Assembly (NCBI GenBank): GCA_965216445.1
Contig: OZ244166.1
Location: forward strand, 2,046,001-2,110,000
Direction of reading: 5' to 3'
Length of the DNA: 64,000 nt
From: MA-ANB-1 sp965216445
GTDB taxonomy: Bacteria; Actinomycetota; Acidimicrobiia; Spongiisociales; ZC4RG35
Shown here: in pieces, positions 25,904 to 35,109 of the stretch
Position numbering within the stretch: position 1 is the stretch's first letter
Layout of the letters: each line of letters opens with the position of its first letter
Notes under the pieces: model-generated
What the model saw: the letters and a program-made list of their open reading frames with translations, nothing else
Told to the model about the DNA's origin: nothing
Database searches by the model: none
Program-made: the position numbers and the translations under genes

Positions 25904-26575
25904 CGAACTCAGAAACAGCCGCCACAGGCGTCTACTGAGTTCGTCTGAGAGTTTCCAACGCAACAAAATGTGAGACACCACGATAATCCAGACGCGAACT
26001 CAGAGCCGCCACAGGCGTCTACTGAGTTCGTCTGAGAGGATAATCCAGACGCGAACTCAGAAACAGCCGCCACAGGCGTCTACTGAGTTCGTCTGAGAGT
26101 TTCCAACGCAACTCCAAAATGTGAGACACCACGGATAATCCAGACGCGAACTCAGAAACAGCCGCCACAGGCGTCTACTGAGTTCGTCTGAGAGTTTCCA
26201 ACGCAACTCCAAAATGTGAGACACCACGGATAATCCAGGCGCGAACTCAGAAACAGCCGCCGGCGTCTACTGAGTTCGTCTGAGAGTTTCCAACGCAACT
26301 CCAAAATGTGAGACACCACGGATAATCCAGACGCGAACTCAGAAACAGCCGCCACAGGCGTCTACTGAGTTCGTCTGAGTTCGTCCAGACGCGAACTCAG
26401 AAACAGAGTTTCCTGAGAGTTTCCAACGCAACTCCAAAATGTGAGACACCACGGATAATCCAGACGCGAACTCAGAAACAGCCGCCACAGGCGTCTACTG
26501 AGTTCGTCTGAGAGTTTCCAACACAACTCCAAAATGTGAGACACCACGGATAATCCAGACGCCAACTCAGGCAAG
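25903..26575. repeat. Tandem array of about eight ~95-bp units directly after tRNA-Arg
   Basis: Unit starts (GCGAACTCAG) lie at 25903, 25994, 26051, 26146, 26241, 26333, 26391 and 26466, with a decayed ninth (GCCAACTCAG) at 26561. Full units are 91-95 bp; those at 25994, 26333 and 26391 are shortened to 57, 58 and 75 bp. Each full unit contains a 9-bp inverted repeat, CGAACTCAG and CTGAGTTCG, enclosing a smaller CGCC-ACA-GGCG hairpin, then a linker ending TGTGAGACACCACGGATAATCCAGAC in two parts (TGTGAGACACCAC, GGATAATCCAGAC). The unit length is not a multiple of three and no gene is supported inside. The whole stretch between tRNA-Arg and the nuclease gene consists of this array. Confidence 0.9.
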
Positions 26576-26593
26576 CGCCGAGCGATAAGAAAT

Positions 26594-26615
26594 GGGCCCC
26601 GGCGAACCGAGGCCC
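26594..26615 (-). terminator. Terminator hairpin after the secreted nuclease gene
   Basis: GGGCCCCGG and CCGAGGCCC flank a CGAA loop with one mismatch. Read on the minus strand the hairpin lies 21 bp after the nuclease stop and is followed by ATTTCTTA. It has a weak T-tract on the plus side as well (TTTCT), so it may also stop transcripts leaving the repeat array. Confidence 0.6.
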
Positions 26616-26635
26616 TTTCTCTGGATTCGTACCGA

Positions 26636-29600
26636 CTATCTCGGTGTGAAGGTGGTCCGAGGCAGGATCGTCACAGTGGTCGAGAAGGAAGTCTCGTTGC
26701 CACAGTCATCGGTGGCGAGATAAGTGATTGTGTAAACCCTCGCCTCACTCCTACTCGACTTCGCTCTCAGTTGGAAGTGTGTGTCGTCGAGGACAACGAT
26801 CTCTCTCGCTCTGATTCGACCATCGGCCGTCACCGAAACCAGCTCGACGGTGAATGGCGACTCATCACTGACCTCGAGAGTCACGGTCACGTCCACGTAG
26901 CCACGCATCGCCTCCACAACCGCTGGATCTGCGGTCGCCGAAGCGACCGGTGGATTGGTCTCACATTCCCCGCCATCACCCATGATTCCGACAATTACCG
27001 GATCATGATCAGATGTGCGGAACTCATCGGGTGCATACAGCAGGTTGACGTGGTTGGGAGTCTTGAAGTCGGTGTTGTAGTCGAGGATGCTGGGCTCGTC
27101 GGAGTTGATGTGGTATTCCTCCGCTCCGACAACCTTGGCTACAAGGCTTGGCGAAGCCATTGCGTAGTCCAGATACCCCCACTGTCCGTCAAACACGTAG
27201 GAGTACGTGTCCGTACCGCCGAACATCCGACCCAGATCCGCGTACCCGGCGTTAACGAGGACATCAATCGGGTCTTCAAGTGCGTAGGAGTTCAGGTCCC
27301 CAAGCACCAAGGCGTCATCGTCACCTGATCCAGTTGGGTCGCTGGCCAACCAGTTGACCAGGGCGCCCGCGGCCGCGGTGCGAGCTTCGTTGTAACAACC
27401 TTGCCCGTCGCCCTGGTCGAGGTTTCCTCCCGTGGCGTTGGTGCACCCCTTCGATTTGAAGTGGTTGACCACCACGGTGAACGTCTCACCTGCACCTGTG
27501 AACGCCTGGGCGAGGGCCGGACGGTTGAGATCGTCGTCGAACGCAGGGTCGACCGAGGAGTCAAGTATCGCGTGAGCGCCCTCCGGCGTGACCCTCGCGG
27601 GCTTGTAAATGATCCCAACCTTGATCACGTCGCTGCCGATTGTCCCGGTGTCGATGTAGTCCCAAGTGCCAGCACCAACGATGGCATTGAGTGAACCAAC
27701 AATGTCTGCCATAGGCTCGACACCCTCGGTGTTCTCCATCTCAACCAAACCAATGATGTCGGTGTCGATCTCCAGCAGGGCAGAAATCAGCTTGTCTCGC
27801 TGCCTATCGAGCTCTTCTGTGCTATCTGCACCACGGCAGTTCTGAGGGAATCCGGTCGGCCCACAATCGGGGCTGCCGTTGTCAATGGTCAGGAAGTAGT
27901 TGAGTATGTTGAAGCTTGCGGCCGTGACGTCGCCTCCGACAGCTGGGGCCAACGTCGGACGTGCATTGACAGCCTCAAAAACCGGCACCACTCCACCGGG
28001 CACCAGCCCCGAGTCACTCAGGTCGTTGACCACGCGGAGCCTGTAGGCGTTCGGAGATGAGCTAGAACCGCCCCAGTTGTACGTCAATACACCTACAGGG
28101 TTGGTGACCGTGTCACCGCCTCGCAAAGTGTTGGAAGCTGTCAGTTCGCTCCCTCCCCTGCCGAAGCGGATCGGGTCGAAGTTCTGTGCATTGTTTTCAT
28201 CATCGATAATCAGCTTGTTGAGGTCGTTGGCTGCTTGCAGATCGTTGGCAGGCGCACCCGGTTCCACGACCGATGTCGGCTGGGCGAGACGATCACCCGA
28301 GGAGACCGTGACTTGGCCGAATCGGCCCAGACGGAACAACTCGGTGACGTAGAGAGTCTGCGGGACGGTCACCAACATGCCTTCATAGGGCTCGAGGTCG
28401 TCAGATGTAGTCCTCGGGAGTGTTACTTCGGTGGCTGTGACGGTCGCCCCAGTCGAGAGGACCTGGATCGAATCCGGGAAGTCAATTTGAGTCTGACCGG
28501 AAAACTCGGCCACTGTTCCCTGAACCTGAACCACGTCGCCAAGACTGACGCTGTCGACATCACCGTGGAAAACAAAAATGCCTTCGGATGTGCTCGGATT
28601 GCCGTCCTGCTCATCGTCCTGCTCTTGGACGTAGAAGCCGCGCAGTGCGGGTGTTGGACCTTCATAGTCCCCAACGACGACACCTTCGATCGATACCACC
28701 TGGCCAACGAAGGGGCTGGTCTCGCCCGAACCCTGGACAGCGTGAATCGGTATGACACCAACCTCACCCTGCACTGTCACCGTCATGATGCATGTGTCCG
28801 TTTGCGGTTCGGCATCGTCATTGGTTGCAGTGACGGTCACGGTGTACGTGCCGACTGAAACCGACGCATCGACCTCGAGGTCAGCTGTTGCTGTGCCGCC
28901 AACGGTGGTGGCCGGTACGAGATTGGCTACGGCTATCGAACCCGAAGTTGGTGTGGGGCTGACGGTGGCTGCGATATCGACCACAGTTCCGTCCGCATCG
29001 GACGCAGACAACGATGCAGTTGCGGCGACACCTTCATCGACTACTACTGGGGCATCACAAACGGCAACGATCGGGGCGTTACCACCGGTGTCACAGTCGG
29101 CGGTGTGAGAACCGAGGAAAGTAAACGTGTTTTGGGCGTTGACTTCCCACTCGACTGAAGCGTCAAACGCATCTCCGGTGTTGGTGTCACCATCACAAAC
29201 GCCTGCCATGCGGACCAACGTGTCATCCTGACCACCTCCGGGCCACTCAGAACCAGGGTCGACGCCGACCTGGCCAAAGGAATCCACGACACCACCGGCG
29301 CCCTGAAGAACCACCGCGTCGTCTCCGTTGAAGTTTGCCACGGAACTGTTTTCCAGATCGGCTTCCGCGAGAATCGCAGCGTCGGCCGACGCGTGGGCGA
29401 TCACATAAACGTCGCCATCGAAGAGTGTGCCGGAGAGAGCAACGGATTGACTTGGGGTCGCTGAGCCGTTGCTGTACAGCTCGACGGTATAAGAGCTCAG
29501 GTCAAGGTCACTGCCCGTTCCGTTGTAGATCTCGATCGCCTTATTGAAGCTCGATCCCTCGATGATCTCAGAAATCAGGAGATCAGAGGTGGCCGCCTGC

Positions 29601-29698
29601 GCTGGCTGCGCAGGAAGGACGGCGATGGTGGAAAGGATCATGGCGAATGCAAGAAACACCGACTGAACCCGCTTATTGGAGATGGCGAAGCCGTTCAC
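26636..29698 (-). CDS. Secreted ExeM/NucH-family nuclease
   Basis: A 1,020-residue exported protein. The signal peptide (core FLAFAMILSTIAVLP) ends near AQAA, residue 36. A lamin-tail domain (about 38-160, SEIIEGSSFNKAIEIYNG) is followed by a Ser/Thr-rich cadherin-like region (about 205-310) and an OB-fold NucH domain (about 315-570, SPFVGQVVSIEGVV). The endonuclease/exonuclease/phosphatase domain (about 590-915) has NILNYF, VEMEN, NHFKSKG, LGDLNS and SDHDPV. A C-terminal Ig-like domain ends the protein. Relatives degrade extracellular DNA for nutrient or phosphate supply or biofilm turnover. GTG start with GAGAGG 9 nt before it. It appears to be a single gene. Confidence 0.9.
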   Translation of the reverse strand: MNGFAISNKRVQSVFLAFAMILSTIAVLPAQPAQAATSDLLISEIIEGSSFNKAIEIYNGTGSDLDLSSYTVELYSNGSATPSQSVALSGTLFDGDVYVIAHASADAAILAEADLENSSVANFNGDDAVVLQGAGGVVDSFGQVGVDPGSEWPGGGQDDTLVRMAGVCDGDTNTGDAFDASVEWEVNAQNTFTFLGSHTADCDTGGNAPIVAVCDAPVVVDEGVAATASLSASDADGTVVDIAATVSPTPTSGSIAVANLVPATTVGGTATADLEVDASVSVGTYTVTVTATNDDAEPQTDTCIMTVTVQGEVGVIPIHAVQGSGETSPFVGQVVSIEGVVVGDYEGPTPALRGFYVQEQDDEQDGNPSTSEGIFVFHGDVDSVSLGDVVQVQGTVAEFSGQTQIDFPDSIQVLSTGATVTATEVTLPRTTSDDLEPYEGMLVTVPQTLYVTELFRLGRFGQVTVSSGDRLAQPTSVVEPGAPANDLQAANDLNKLIIDDENNAQNFDPIRFGRGGSELTASNTLRGGDTVTNPVGVLTYNWGGSSSSPNAYRLRVVNDLSDSGLVPGGVVPVFEAVNARPTLAPAVGGDVTAASFNILNYFLTIDNGSPDCGPTGFPQNCRGADSTEELDRQRDKLISALLEIDTDIIGLVEMENTEGVEPMADIVGSLNAIVGAGTWDYIDTGTIGSDVIKVGIIYKPARVTPEGAHAILDSSVDPAFDDDLNRPALAQAFTGAGETFTVVVNHFKSKGCTNATGGNLDQGDGQGCYNEARTAAAGALVNWLASDPTGSGDDDALVLGDLNSYALEDPIDVLVNAGYADLGRMFGGTDTYSYVFDGQWGYLDYAMASPSLVAKVVGAEEYHINSDEPSILDYNTDFKTPNHVNLLYAPDEFRTSDHDPVIVGIMGDGGECETNPPVASATADPAVVEAMRGYVDVTVTLEVSDESPFTVELVSVTADGRIRAREIVVLDDTHFQLRAKSSRSEARVYTITYLATDDCGNETSFSTTVTILPRTTFTPR

Positions 29699-29922
29699 TG
29701 AAAGTTACCTCTCTCGTTCCGGCCCCACGCCGGAGATTGTCTTACTGACGGTCGCCGTTGCCGACTAGCCCCAGGGTTCGGTTGCGACGACCACTAACCG
29801 TAGCAATCGAACACGGACCATGCCCGCCGGACTTTGGACCAAGCCTCGACCTAGTCGATTATCTCCACCTCGGTAAGGGCAGCTTCCCTTCACCGTTGTG
29901 AAACAAGTAAGTTCAGCGCTAC

Positions 29923-31341
29923 ATGCCTGACTTTCACTACGAGCCGCTGAGTTTCCTCGATTCCTCCTTTTTGGCTCTCGAAACACGTTCGCTCCATATG
30001 CACGTTGCCGGAATCGCAATCTTTGACGCGGGTCCCCTCACCAACAACCAAGGGGGGATCGACATCGACAGGATCAAGGCACACATCAACTCAAAGCTCC
30101 AGTACATCCCTCGCTATCGACAGAGGCTCGACTGGGTCCCTTACGACCGTCGGCCCGTATGGGTTGACGATGCACAGTTCAATTTCGACTATCACGTGAG
30201 ACACACGTCACTGCCACGACCCGGCACCGAGGCCCAATTAAAAGCACTCGCCGGCCGGATCATGTCCACCGCCCTCGACCGAGAGAAGCCTCTCTGGGAG
30301 CTTTGGGTGGTTGAAGGCCTGGAAGAGGACCGGTTTGCATTTATCGCCAAGATTCACCACTGCATGATCGATGGGCTGTCGGGGGTGGATCTAACGACAA
30401 TTCTCATGAACGTCGTGCCAACCTCGGAGATCGAAGCGGCACCGGAGTGGGAGCCAAGACCGGCACCGACATCGAGCCAGCTTGCCGTAGCCGAGGCAGC
30501 AAGGGCCACAAGGAAACTCATAGATCGTCTCGGCAACCTGAGCGACGCCCTCAAAGACGGAAAAGACATCTCGGACCGCACGCTCGACAAGTCAGCGGCC
30601 GCGATGAGCTCGCTCCGCTCGGGTTGGTTGACCCCAGCGGACCGGACCCCACTCAATCCCGAGATCGGGCCAAATCGTCGTTTCGACTGGACGTCGATGC
30701 CCCTGTCCGATGTAAAGGCGATCAAGAACGGTCTGGGTGGTTCGCTGAACGATGCTGTCTTGGCGATCACCACCGGTGCCATTCGATCATTCCTGATCGA
30801 CCAGCGCGACTACGACGTGACCGATTCAGAGTTCCGTGCGATGAACCCCGTCTCGACGAGATCGAGCGACCAGCGGGGCTCCCTGGGCAACCAGGTAGCG
30901 ATGTGGTTAGTTGAGCTACCCATTAGCGAACCGGACCCTCTGAAGCGGCTCGAGTTGATCAGAGACCGAACCAAGAACCTGAAAGAGACGAACCAAGCGA
31001 TGGGTGCCGCGACTCTCGTTGAGATCAGCTCCGGAACACCAACGACCCTCCTCTCAATGGCAAACCGGATCGCCGGATCGCGTATCCGTCCCTTCAACAT
31101 GACAGTCACCAACATCCCAGGCCCTCAGTTCCCGATGTATTTGCTCGAATCACCGATGATCGCCAACTACCCGCTGGTGCCACTATGGGCTCAGCACGGG
31201 ATTGGCGTGGCGTTGTTCTCCTACAACGGAGAGCTCCTTTGGGGGATCCATGCCGACTACGACGCACTGCCCGATTCGCCGAAGTTCGTCGAGGCGTTGC
31301 TCGCCTCCTACAACGAGCTGAAGGAGCTGGCAGACGCCTAA
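29923..31341 (+). CDS. Wax ester synthase / diacylglycerol acyltransferase (WS/DGAT)
   Basis: A 472-residue bifunctional acyltransferase of the type found in lipid-storing actinobacteria. It begins PLSFLDSSFLALE, and the active-site motif HHCMIDG (HHxxxDG) is complete near residue 145. The late NITVTNIPGP-type motif is present as MTVTNIPGPQFP. It transfers fatty acyl-CoA to long-chain alcohols or diacylglycerol at the membrane to form wax esters or triacylglycerol. The start at 29923 has no strong ribosome binding site. The EamA gene follows after 36 bp and may share its transcript. The 224 bp before it hold no recognised feature. Confidence 0.92.
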   Translation: MPDFHYEPLSFLDSSFLALETRSLHMHVAGIAIFDAGPLTNNQGGIDIDRIKAHINSKLQYIPRYRQRLDWVPYDRRPVWVDDAQFNFDYHVRHTSLPRPGTEAQLKALAGRIMSTALDREKPLWELWVVEGLEEDRFAFIAKIHHCMIDGLSGVDLTTILMNVVPTSEIEAAPEWEPRPAPTSSQLAVAEAARATRKLIDRLGNLSDALKDGKDISDRTLDKSAAAMSSLRSGWLTPADRTPLNPEIGPNRRFDWTSMPLSDVKAIKNGLGGSLNDAVLAITTGAIRSFLIDQRDYDVTDSEFRAMNPVSTRSSDQRGSLGNQVAMWLVELPISEPDPLKRLELIRDRTKNLKETNQAMGAATLVEISSGTPTTLLSMANRIAGSRIRPFNMTVTNIPGPQFPMYLLESPMIANYPLVPLWAQHGIGVALFSYNGELLWGIHADYDALPDSPKFVEALLASYNELKELADA

Positions 31342-31377
31342 GTCGCGATCGGGCTCATTGCCCGATACGCTTCGCTG

Positions 31378-32322
31378 ATGGATAACGCCGCTAGGCGCGA
31401 TGGCAGTCCCAGCCACCTCAGAATCTTGGTTCTGGCGTTGGCCGCCGCGGTGATGATCTCTTTCTCGGCAATCTTCTTCGCGTTGTCCGATGTCGAGCCA
31501 ATGACGGCTGCTTTCTTCCGAACGGTATATGCCCTCCCGGTTCTCGTCGCCATCTGGTGGATCGGACGAAGGAACGATCACCGATCCAGAAAAAGGCGTC
31601 TGCTGGCATTGGCTGCCGGGCTGATGCTCGGGGTAGATGTCATCCTCTGGCATACCGCCATCGATTTCGTCGGAACCGGCCTGGCCACTCTGATCGCTAA
31701 TACACAAGTCATCTTCGTTGCATTGGGTGCATGGTTGATCCAGGGCGAGCGTCCCTCCAACAAAGTAATGTTCTCGGTTCCCGTTGTTCTTGTTGGGGTA
31801 GCACTGGTGAGTGGGGTGGGCCAGGAGGGCGCATTCGGCTCCAACCCTCTCCTCGGTGCAGTTCTGGCCCTGATCGCCGCCGTCTTCTATGCATCCTTCA
31901 TCCTCGGCTATCGGGCATCGAATCAGAGCCTCGCCCCACCGGCGGGTCCGTTGATGGAGGCCACCTTCGGAGCGATGCTCACCCCATTGATCATCGGCCT
32001 ATTCATCGGCTCAGGTCTGGATCTTGTTCCAACATGGCCGGCCCACGGTTGGCTCATTGCCCTGGCCCTGGTCGCACAAGTCTTTGGATGGCTACTGCTT
32101 GGCTATGTGCTTCCTCGACTCCCGGCGGTAGAGACCGCGACGATCATTCTGATTCAGCCGGTGCTGACGATGATTTGGGGCACGATCATTTTCGATGAGA
32201 GCCCGTCGGCCCTGCAGTTGATCGGAGCCGCGATAGTCCTGGGAGGGGTGGCTGTAGTTGCGTTCACGCGCTCACGAACCAAAGTTGCCACAGCGTCTGC
32301 CCTCACGGAGACCACGACCTGA
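31378..32322 (+). CDS. EamA/DMT-family transporter
   Basis: A 314-residue integral membrane protein with about ten transmembrane helices in two similar EamA halves (about 18-150 and 165-300). Characteristic spots are SAIFFALSDVEPMTAAFFR near the first helices and TATIILIQPVLTMIWG near the last. Family members export amino acids, nucleotide sugars or other metabolites; the substrate is not predictable. It follows the WS/DGAT gene on the same strand and is convergent with the CvpA-like gene 14 bp downstream. The C-terminal tail is short and Thr-rich. Confidence 0.85.
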   Translation: MDNAARRDGSPSHLRILVLALAAAVMISFSAIFFALSDVEPMTAAFFRTVYALPVLVAIWWIGRRNDHRSRKRRLLALAAGLMLGVDVILWHTAIDFVGTGLATLIANTQVIFVALGAWLIQGERPSNKVMFSVPVVLVGVALVSGVGQEGAFGSNPLLGAVLALIAAVFYASFILGYRASNQSLAPPAGPLMEATFGAMLTPLIIGLFIGSGLDLVPTWPAHGWLIALALVAQVFGWLLLGYVLPRLPAVETATIILIQPVLTMIWGTIIFDESPSALQLIGAAIVLGGVAVVAFTRSRTKVATASALTETTT

Positions 32323-32336
32323 CCTGGCGTCAACAG

Positions 32337-33305
32337 CTATCCCCCGAAGACGACTATTAGCAACACACCTGTTGGTCCCTCGACCAACGCCACGCCCATG
32401 CGGTCGAACTGCGGCATGACGAGAAGAGAGAGGGCTTCTGAGTCATCGACCAGTGCATCGATCGCCGCTCGGGACGTCGCCGCCAGAGCGATCCCTTCAC
32501 CGTCGACCTCAAGCCTCACGCCCGCTCCCACGAGGTCATCGGTAACGGAGCCCCCGATCGGAGTTTCCCGGCTTATCCGACCCGCCGTGTACATATCAAT
32601 AGCTCTGGACTCCGCTATGCCCACCAGTGGTTCAACGACGAGAAGGGGCCCCAGAGACTCAGCCACCCGGAGGTTGTTGACCCTGTCCACGACAACCTCC
32701 ACGTCCTCCCTCACCTGGCGCAGCTCGTCCGCCTTTGCCGGGGGAATCGTCAGAACCTCCTCACCGCTCGGCACCACGCGGCCAGCACCAAACAGGGATT
32801 GGATGCTCGAAAGCGACTCGAGAATCCCTTCGCTCCCCAGACTCAGGAATGCCTTCTGCGGCAATGCACCCGGACCCGCTATCGCCTGGACGACAGTTGA
32901 CTCCTCGAACTCATCGGTCCAGCTCTCGGTTGCCGGGAGCACGTTGGCCAGGTTGACGACAACGAGAATCAACGCAACACCCCAGAACGCAGCGACGCCG
33001 GCCCCTCCAATCCGATTGATGAGGTTCAGTCCGGGCAACTGGAGGACCTTGGCGAGGAAGTGGGCGCCAATGCTCATCGCAACGCTGAAGAGGACGAACA
33101 ACAGGATTCCGGAGCCGATTCGGGCGATCTCAGACCGGACACCGAACTGATCGCTGAGGAAATCGCCAAGAACCGGACTCAGAGCAAAAGCCACCCAGAT
33201 TCCTGCGACCAGGCTCACCAGGTCGAGAATCTCCCGAACGAAGCCGCGAAGCCAACCACGAACTATCAATGCGGCAAGCGCAATCCCTAAGACGAAGTCG
33301 AGCAT
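32337..33305 (-). CDS. CvpA-family membrane protein with extra C-terminal domain
   Basis: A 322-residue protein. The first 125 residues hold four transmembrane helices typical of CvpA/colicin V production proteins: LDFVLGIALAALIVRGWLRG with the usual GxxRG, then FALSPVLGDF, GSGILLFVLFSV and GAGVAAFWGVALILVVV. About 195 soluble residues follow that I do not recognise. Some CvpA relatives carry a C-terminal trypsin domain, but no GDSGGP-like motif is seen here. The ATG at 33305 is chosen because the upstream frame is low-complexity repeat sequence. The role is unknown; CvpA proteins have been linked to envelope integrity and stress. Confidence 0.75.
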   Translation of the reverse strand: MLDFVLGIALAALIVRGWLRGFVREILDLVSLVAGIWVAFALSPVLGDFLSDQFGVRSEIARIGSGILLFVLFSVAMSIGAHFLAKVLQLPGLNLINRIGGAGVAAFWGVALILVVVNLANVLPATESWTDEFEESTVVQAIAGPGALPQKAFLSLGSEGILESLSSIQSLFGAGRVVPSGEEVLTIPPAKADELRQVREDVEVVVDRVNNLRVAESLGPLLVVEPLVGIAESRAIDMYTAGRISRETPIGGSVTDDLVGAGVRLEVDGEGIALAATSRAAIDALVDDSEALSLLVMPQFDRMGVALVEGPTGVLLIVVFGG

Positions 33306-33344
33306 CGTGTCATTGGTACCAACCCCGTGTGACGAATCATGGTT

Positions 33345-33793
33345 TTTGGGAACGCCTTCGGCGTTCCTTGGGAGATTGGCTTCTAGCCAATCTCCAGGTG
33401 TGGGTCTTCGAGACGAAGACGAATCTCTCCCTCCGCTTGCGGCCGTCCTCCCAAGACGGAGTCGAGTTTCAGCTCTCCCTCCGCTTGCGGAGGGAGTACC
33501 GGCGACGAAGGAGCCGGGGAGGGTGGGAGGCACCTACCATCTCAAGCTCAACTTGGAGAGGTCTCAGCCCACCCTCCCCTCCGATCTTCGATCGGAGGTA
33601 CTCCCTCCATGCGGCTCCGCCTTTGGAGGGAGAGAGAAAACGGGCTCACCTACCGACTAGAGCTCAACTTGGAGAGGTCTCAGCCCCCTTCCAACCCGAA
33701 CCTACGGTTCGGCCCACCTTCCCCATTCGCCTTACGACTCTGGGGAAGGAGCTGGCTTCGCCAAACTCCCAAGGAACGCGAAGCGTTCCCAAC
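33345..33793. repeat. Palindrome-rich hairpin mosaic (copy 1)
   Basis: This stretch without genes is a chain of short perfect hairpins. Examples are GGAACGCC-TTC-GGCGTTCC (33349-33367), an 11-bp stem at 33371-33395, a 10-bp stem at 33475-33496, CTCCGATC-TTC-GATCGGAG, CCGAACC-TAC-GGTTCGG and GGAACGC-GAA-GCGTTCC. A 25-bp core containing CTCAACTTGGAGAGGTCTCA occurs at 33546 and 33662 and, slightly altered, at 47372. A block starting TCCATGCGGCTCCGCCTTTG near 33606 recurs near 47490. The mosaic ends against the alanyl-tRNA editing gene. No gene is supported. Confidence 0.8.
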
Positions 33794-34534
33794 CTACGGG
33801 TTGCTTGCGAGTCTGATTCGCATCCGTTTGTTGGCTTTGCCCTTCGACTCAGTCTTCACAACCTCGACGCGGCCCACCTCCAACGTCGACGCGACGTGAG
33901 TACCACCGTCGGCCTGACGGTCGAGGCCAACAATGTCGATGACCCTGATCTCCTCAACCCACTCCGGAATCAGATTGACCTTGGTACGTATCAGGTCGGG
34001 ATCCTTCAGGGCCTCATCCCGAGCCATGTACAGAACCTCGGTGGGGTATCCCTTGGTCAGCTCCGCATTGAGCATTTCCTCAACCTGACGACCAAACTCG
34101 ACTGAGATCGAATCGAGTTCGAAATCCATCCGAGCTTCTCCATCCGGCGTCATGTTCCCACCGGTTACTTTGGCGTCGAAGTCCCGAAAGACCAGACCAG
34201 ACAAAGCGTGCAAGGCCGTATGCACTTTCATTGTGCGATAACGCCGGGACCAGTCGATGGATGCCTCCACCGCGACACCCGGTTCGGGCAGTTCTGCATC
34301 CGCGGCCACTACGTGGAACGGTTTTCCCTCACGACGAACGGTATCGAGGACATCGACTGATCCACCGTCCCAGCGAATGACACCCACATCGCCAGGTTGG
34401 CCGCCGCCACGGGCGTAGAACACGGTTCGGTCGAGGAAGAGACCGTCGTCGGCAACCTCGAGGACCTTCCCCTCAGCCACTCTGGCGTACGAGTCGTTTG
34501 CTGCGACTTCCTCTACCGGTCCGCTACCAGCCAT
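33794..34534 (-). CDS. Alanyl-tRNA editing protein AlaX
   Basis: A 246-residue free-standing editing domain that hydrolyses Ser-tRNA(Ala) or Gly-tRNA(Ala). The first zinc motif HTALH (HxxxH) lies near residue 106. The second region reads QADGGTHV; alanyl-tRNA synthetase has Cys at the position of this Asp. RTVFYARGGGQPGD is the expected N-terminal beta-barrel signature. The size corresponds to the medium AlaX type. It follows the metallo-beta-lactamase-fold gene by 8 bp on the same strand. Its stop lies at the edge of the hairpin mosaic, so the gene end may have been reshaped by the repeat. Confidence 0.85.
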   Translation of the reverse strand: MAGSGPVEEVAANDSYARVAEGKVLEVADDGLFLDRTVFYARGGGQPGDVGVIRWDGGSVDVLDTVRREGKPFHVVAADAELPEPGVAVEASIDWSRRYRTMKVHTALHALSGLVFRDFDAKVTGGNMTPDGEARMDFELDSISVEFGRQVEEMLNAELTKGYPTEVLYMARDEALKDPDLIRTKVNLIPEWVEEIRVIDIVGLDRQADGGTHVASTLEVGRVEVVKTESKGKANKRMRIRLASNP

Positions 34535-34542
34535 ACCGCAGG

Positions 34543-35100
34543 CTATCGCGAAGTCGACGAAGTTGGGACAAACGGGTCTCCATGACCTGGAACAATCAGC
34601 GTTGCCACCTCGAGGACCCTCTCCCTGCCGCGATGGAGGCTGTCTGCGTCGGTGGCCAGAGGGTCGTCGAAGGGCGCAGTCTCATACCACCAGAGGTGGG
34701 TAAAAGCGATCGTCTCGTCGCCGTCGCTCACCATCGTTGTGATGTCCTGCGGGGTGTGGCCCGGTGTCTCCCAGAGCACCACATCCTCGGCGACCTGAAA
34801 TCCCTCGGCCGGTCGTGCCGTCCATACATCATTCTCGTATATGGCCCAGTGGTCGTGGACCCGCGCTTTTGGAAACAGTGCGATGTTGATGGTGTGATCC
34901 GGATGGTGGTGGGAAATCACCACATCGGTGACATCTTCAACGTCGTGACCGAGGGCTGCCAGAGGATCGAGGATGGCGTCTCGCGATGCAACCATCCCTG
35001 GGTCGATGACCACAAGCCCATCCGTAGATTCGACCACGGAAACCGTTGAGGCAACTCGTTCGCCGCCGTAGCCGGCGCTCAGTAAATGAAACTTGGCCAT
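34543..35100 (-). CDS. Metallo-beta-lactamase-fold hydrolase
   Basis: A 185-residue compact MBL-fold protein. HHHPDH (HxHxDH) lies near residue 64, with GHTPQD (third His) and PGHGDP (last His) downstream, so all zinc or iron ligands of the fold are present. The small size and the absence of extra domains resemble the MBLAC1-like subgroup. The substrate is unknown; glyoxalase II-like thioester or RNA hydrolysis are both possible. It lies in a minus-strand run with the propeller-like gene upstream (9 bp) and alaX downstream (8 bp), which suggests co-transcription. Confidence 0.82.
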   Translation of the reverse strand: MAKFHLLSAGYGGERVASTVSVVESTDGLVVIDPGMVASRDAILDPLAALGHDVEDVTDVVISHHHPDHTINIALFPKARVHDHWAIYENDVWTARPAEGFQVAEDVVLWETPGHTPQDITTMVSDGDETIAFTHLWWYETAPFDDPLATDADSLHRGRERVLEVATLIVPGHGDPFVPTSSTSR

Positions 35101-35109
35101 GACCCGACG

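Noticed and set aside
26152..26574. Two repeated Cys/Trp-containing peptides encoded on the minus strand of the array
   Set aside because: They arise from the repeat itself; unit length is not a multiple of three, so the frame breaks between units.
25903..26575. CRISPR array
   Set aside because: Units are 95 bp and nearly identical throughout with no unique spacers, and no cas genes are present.
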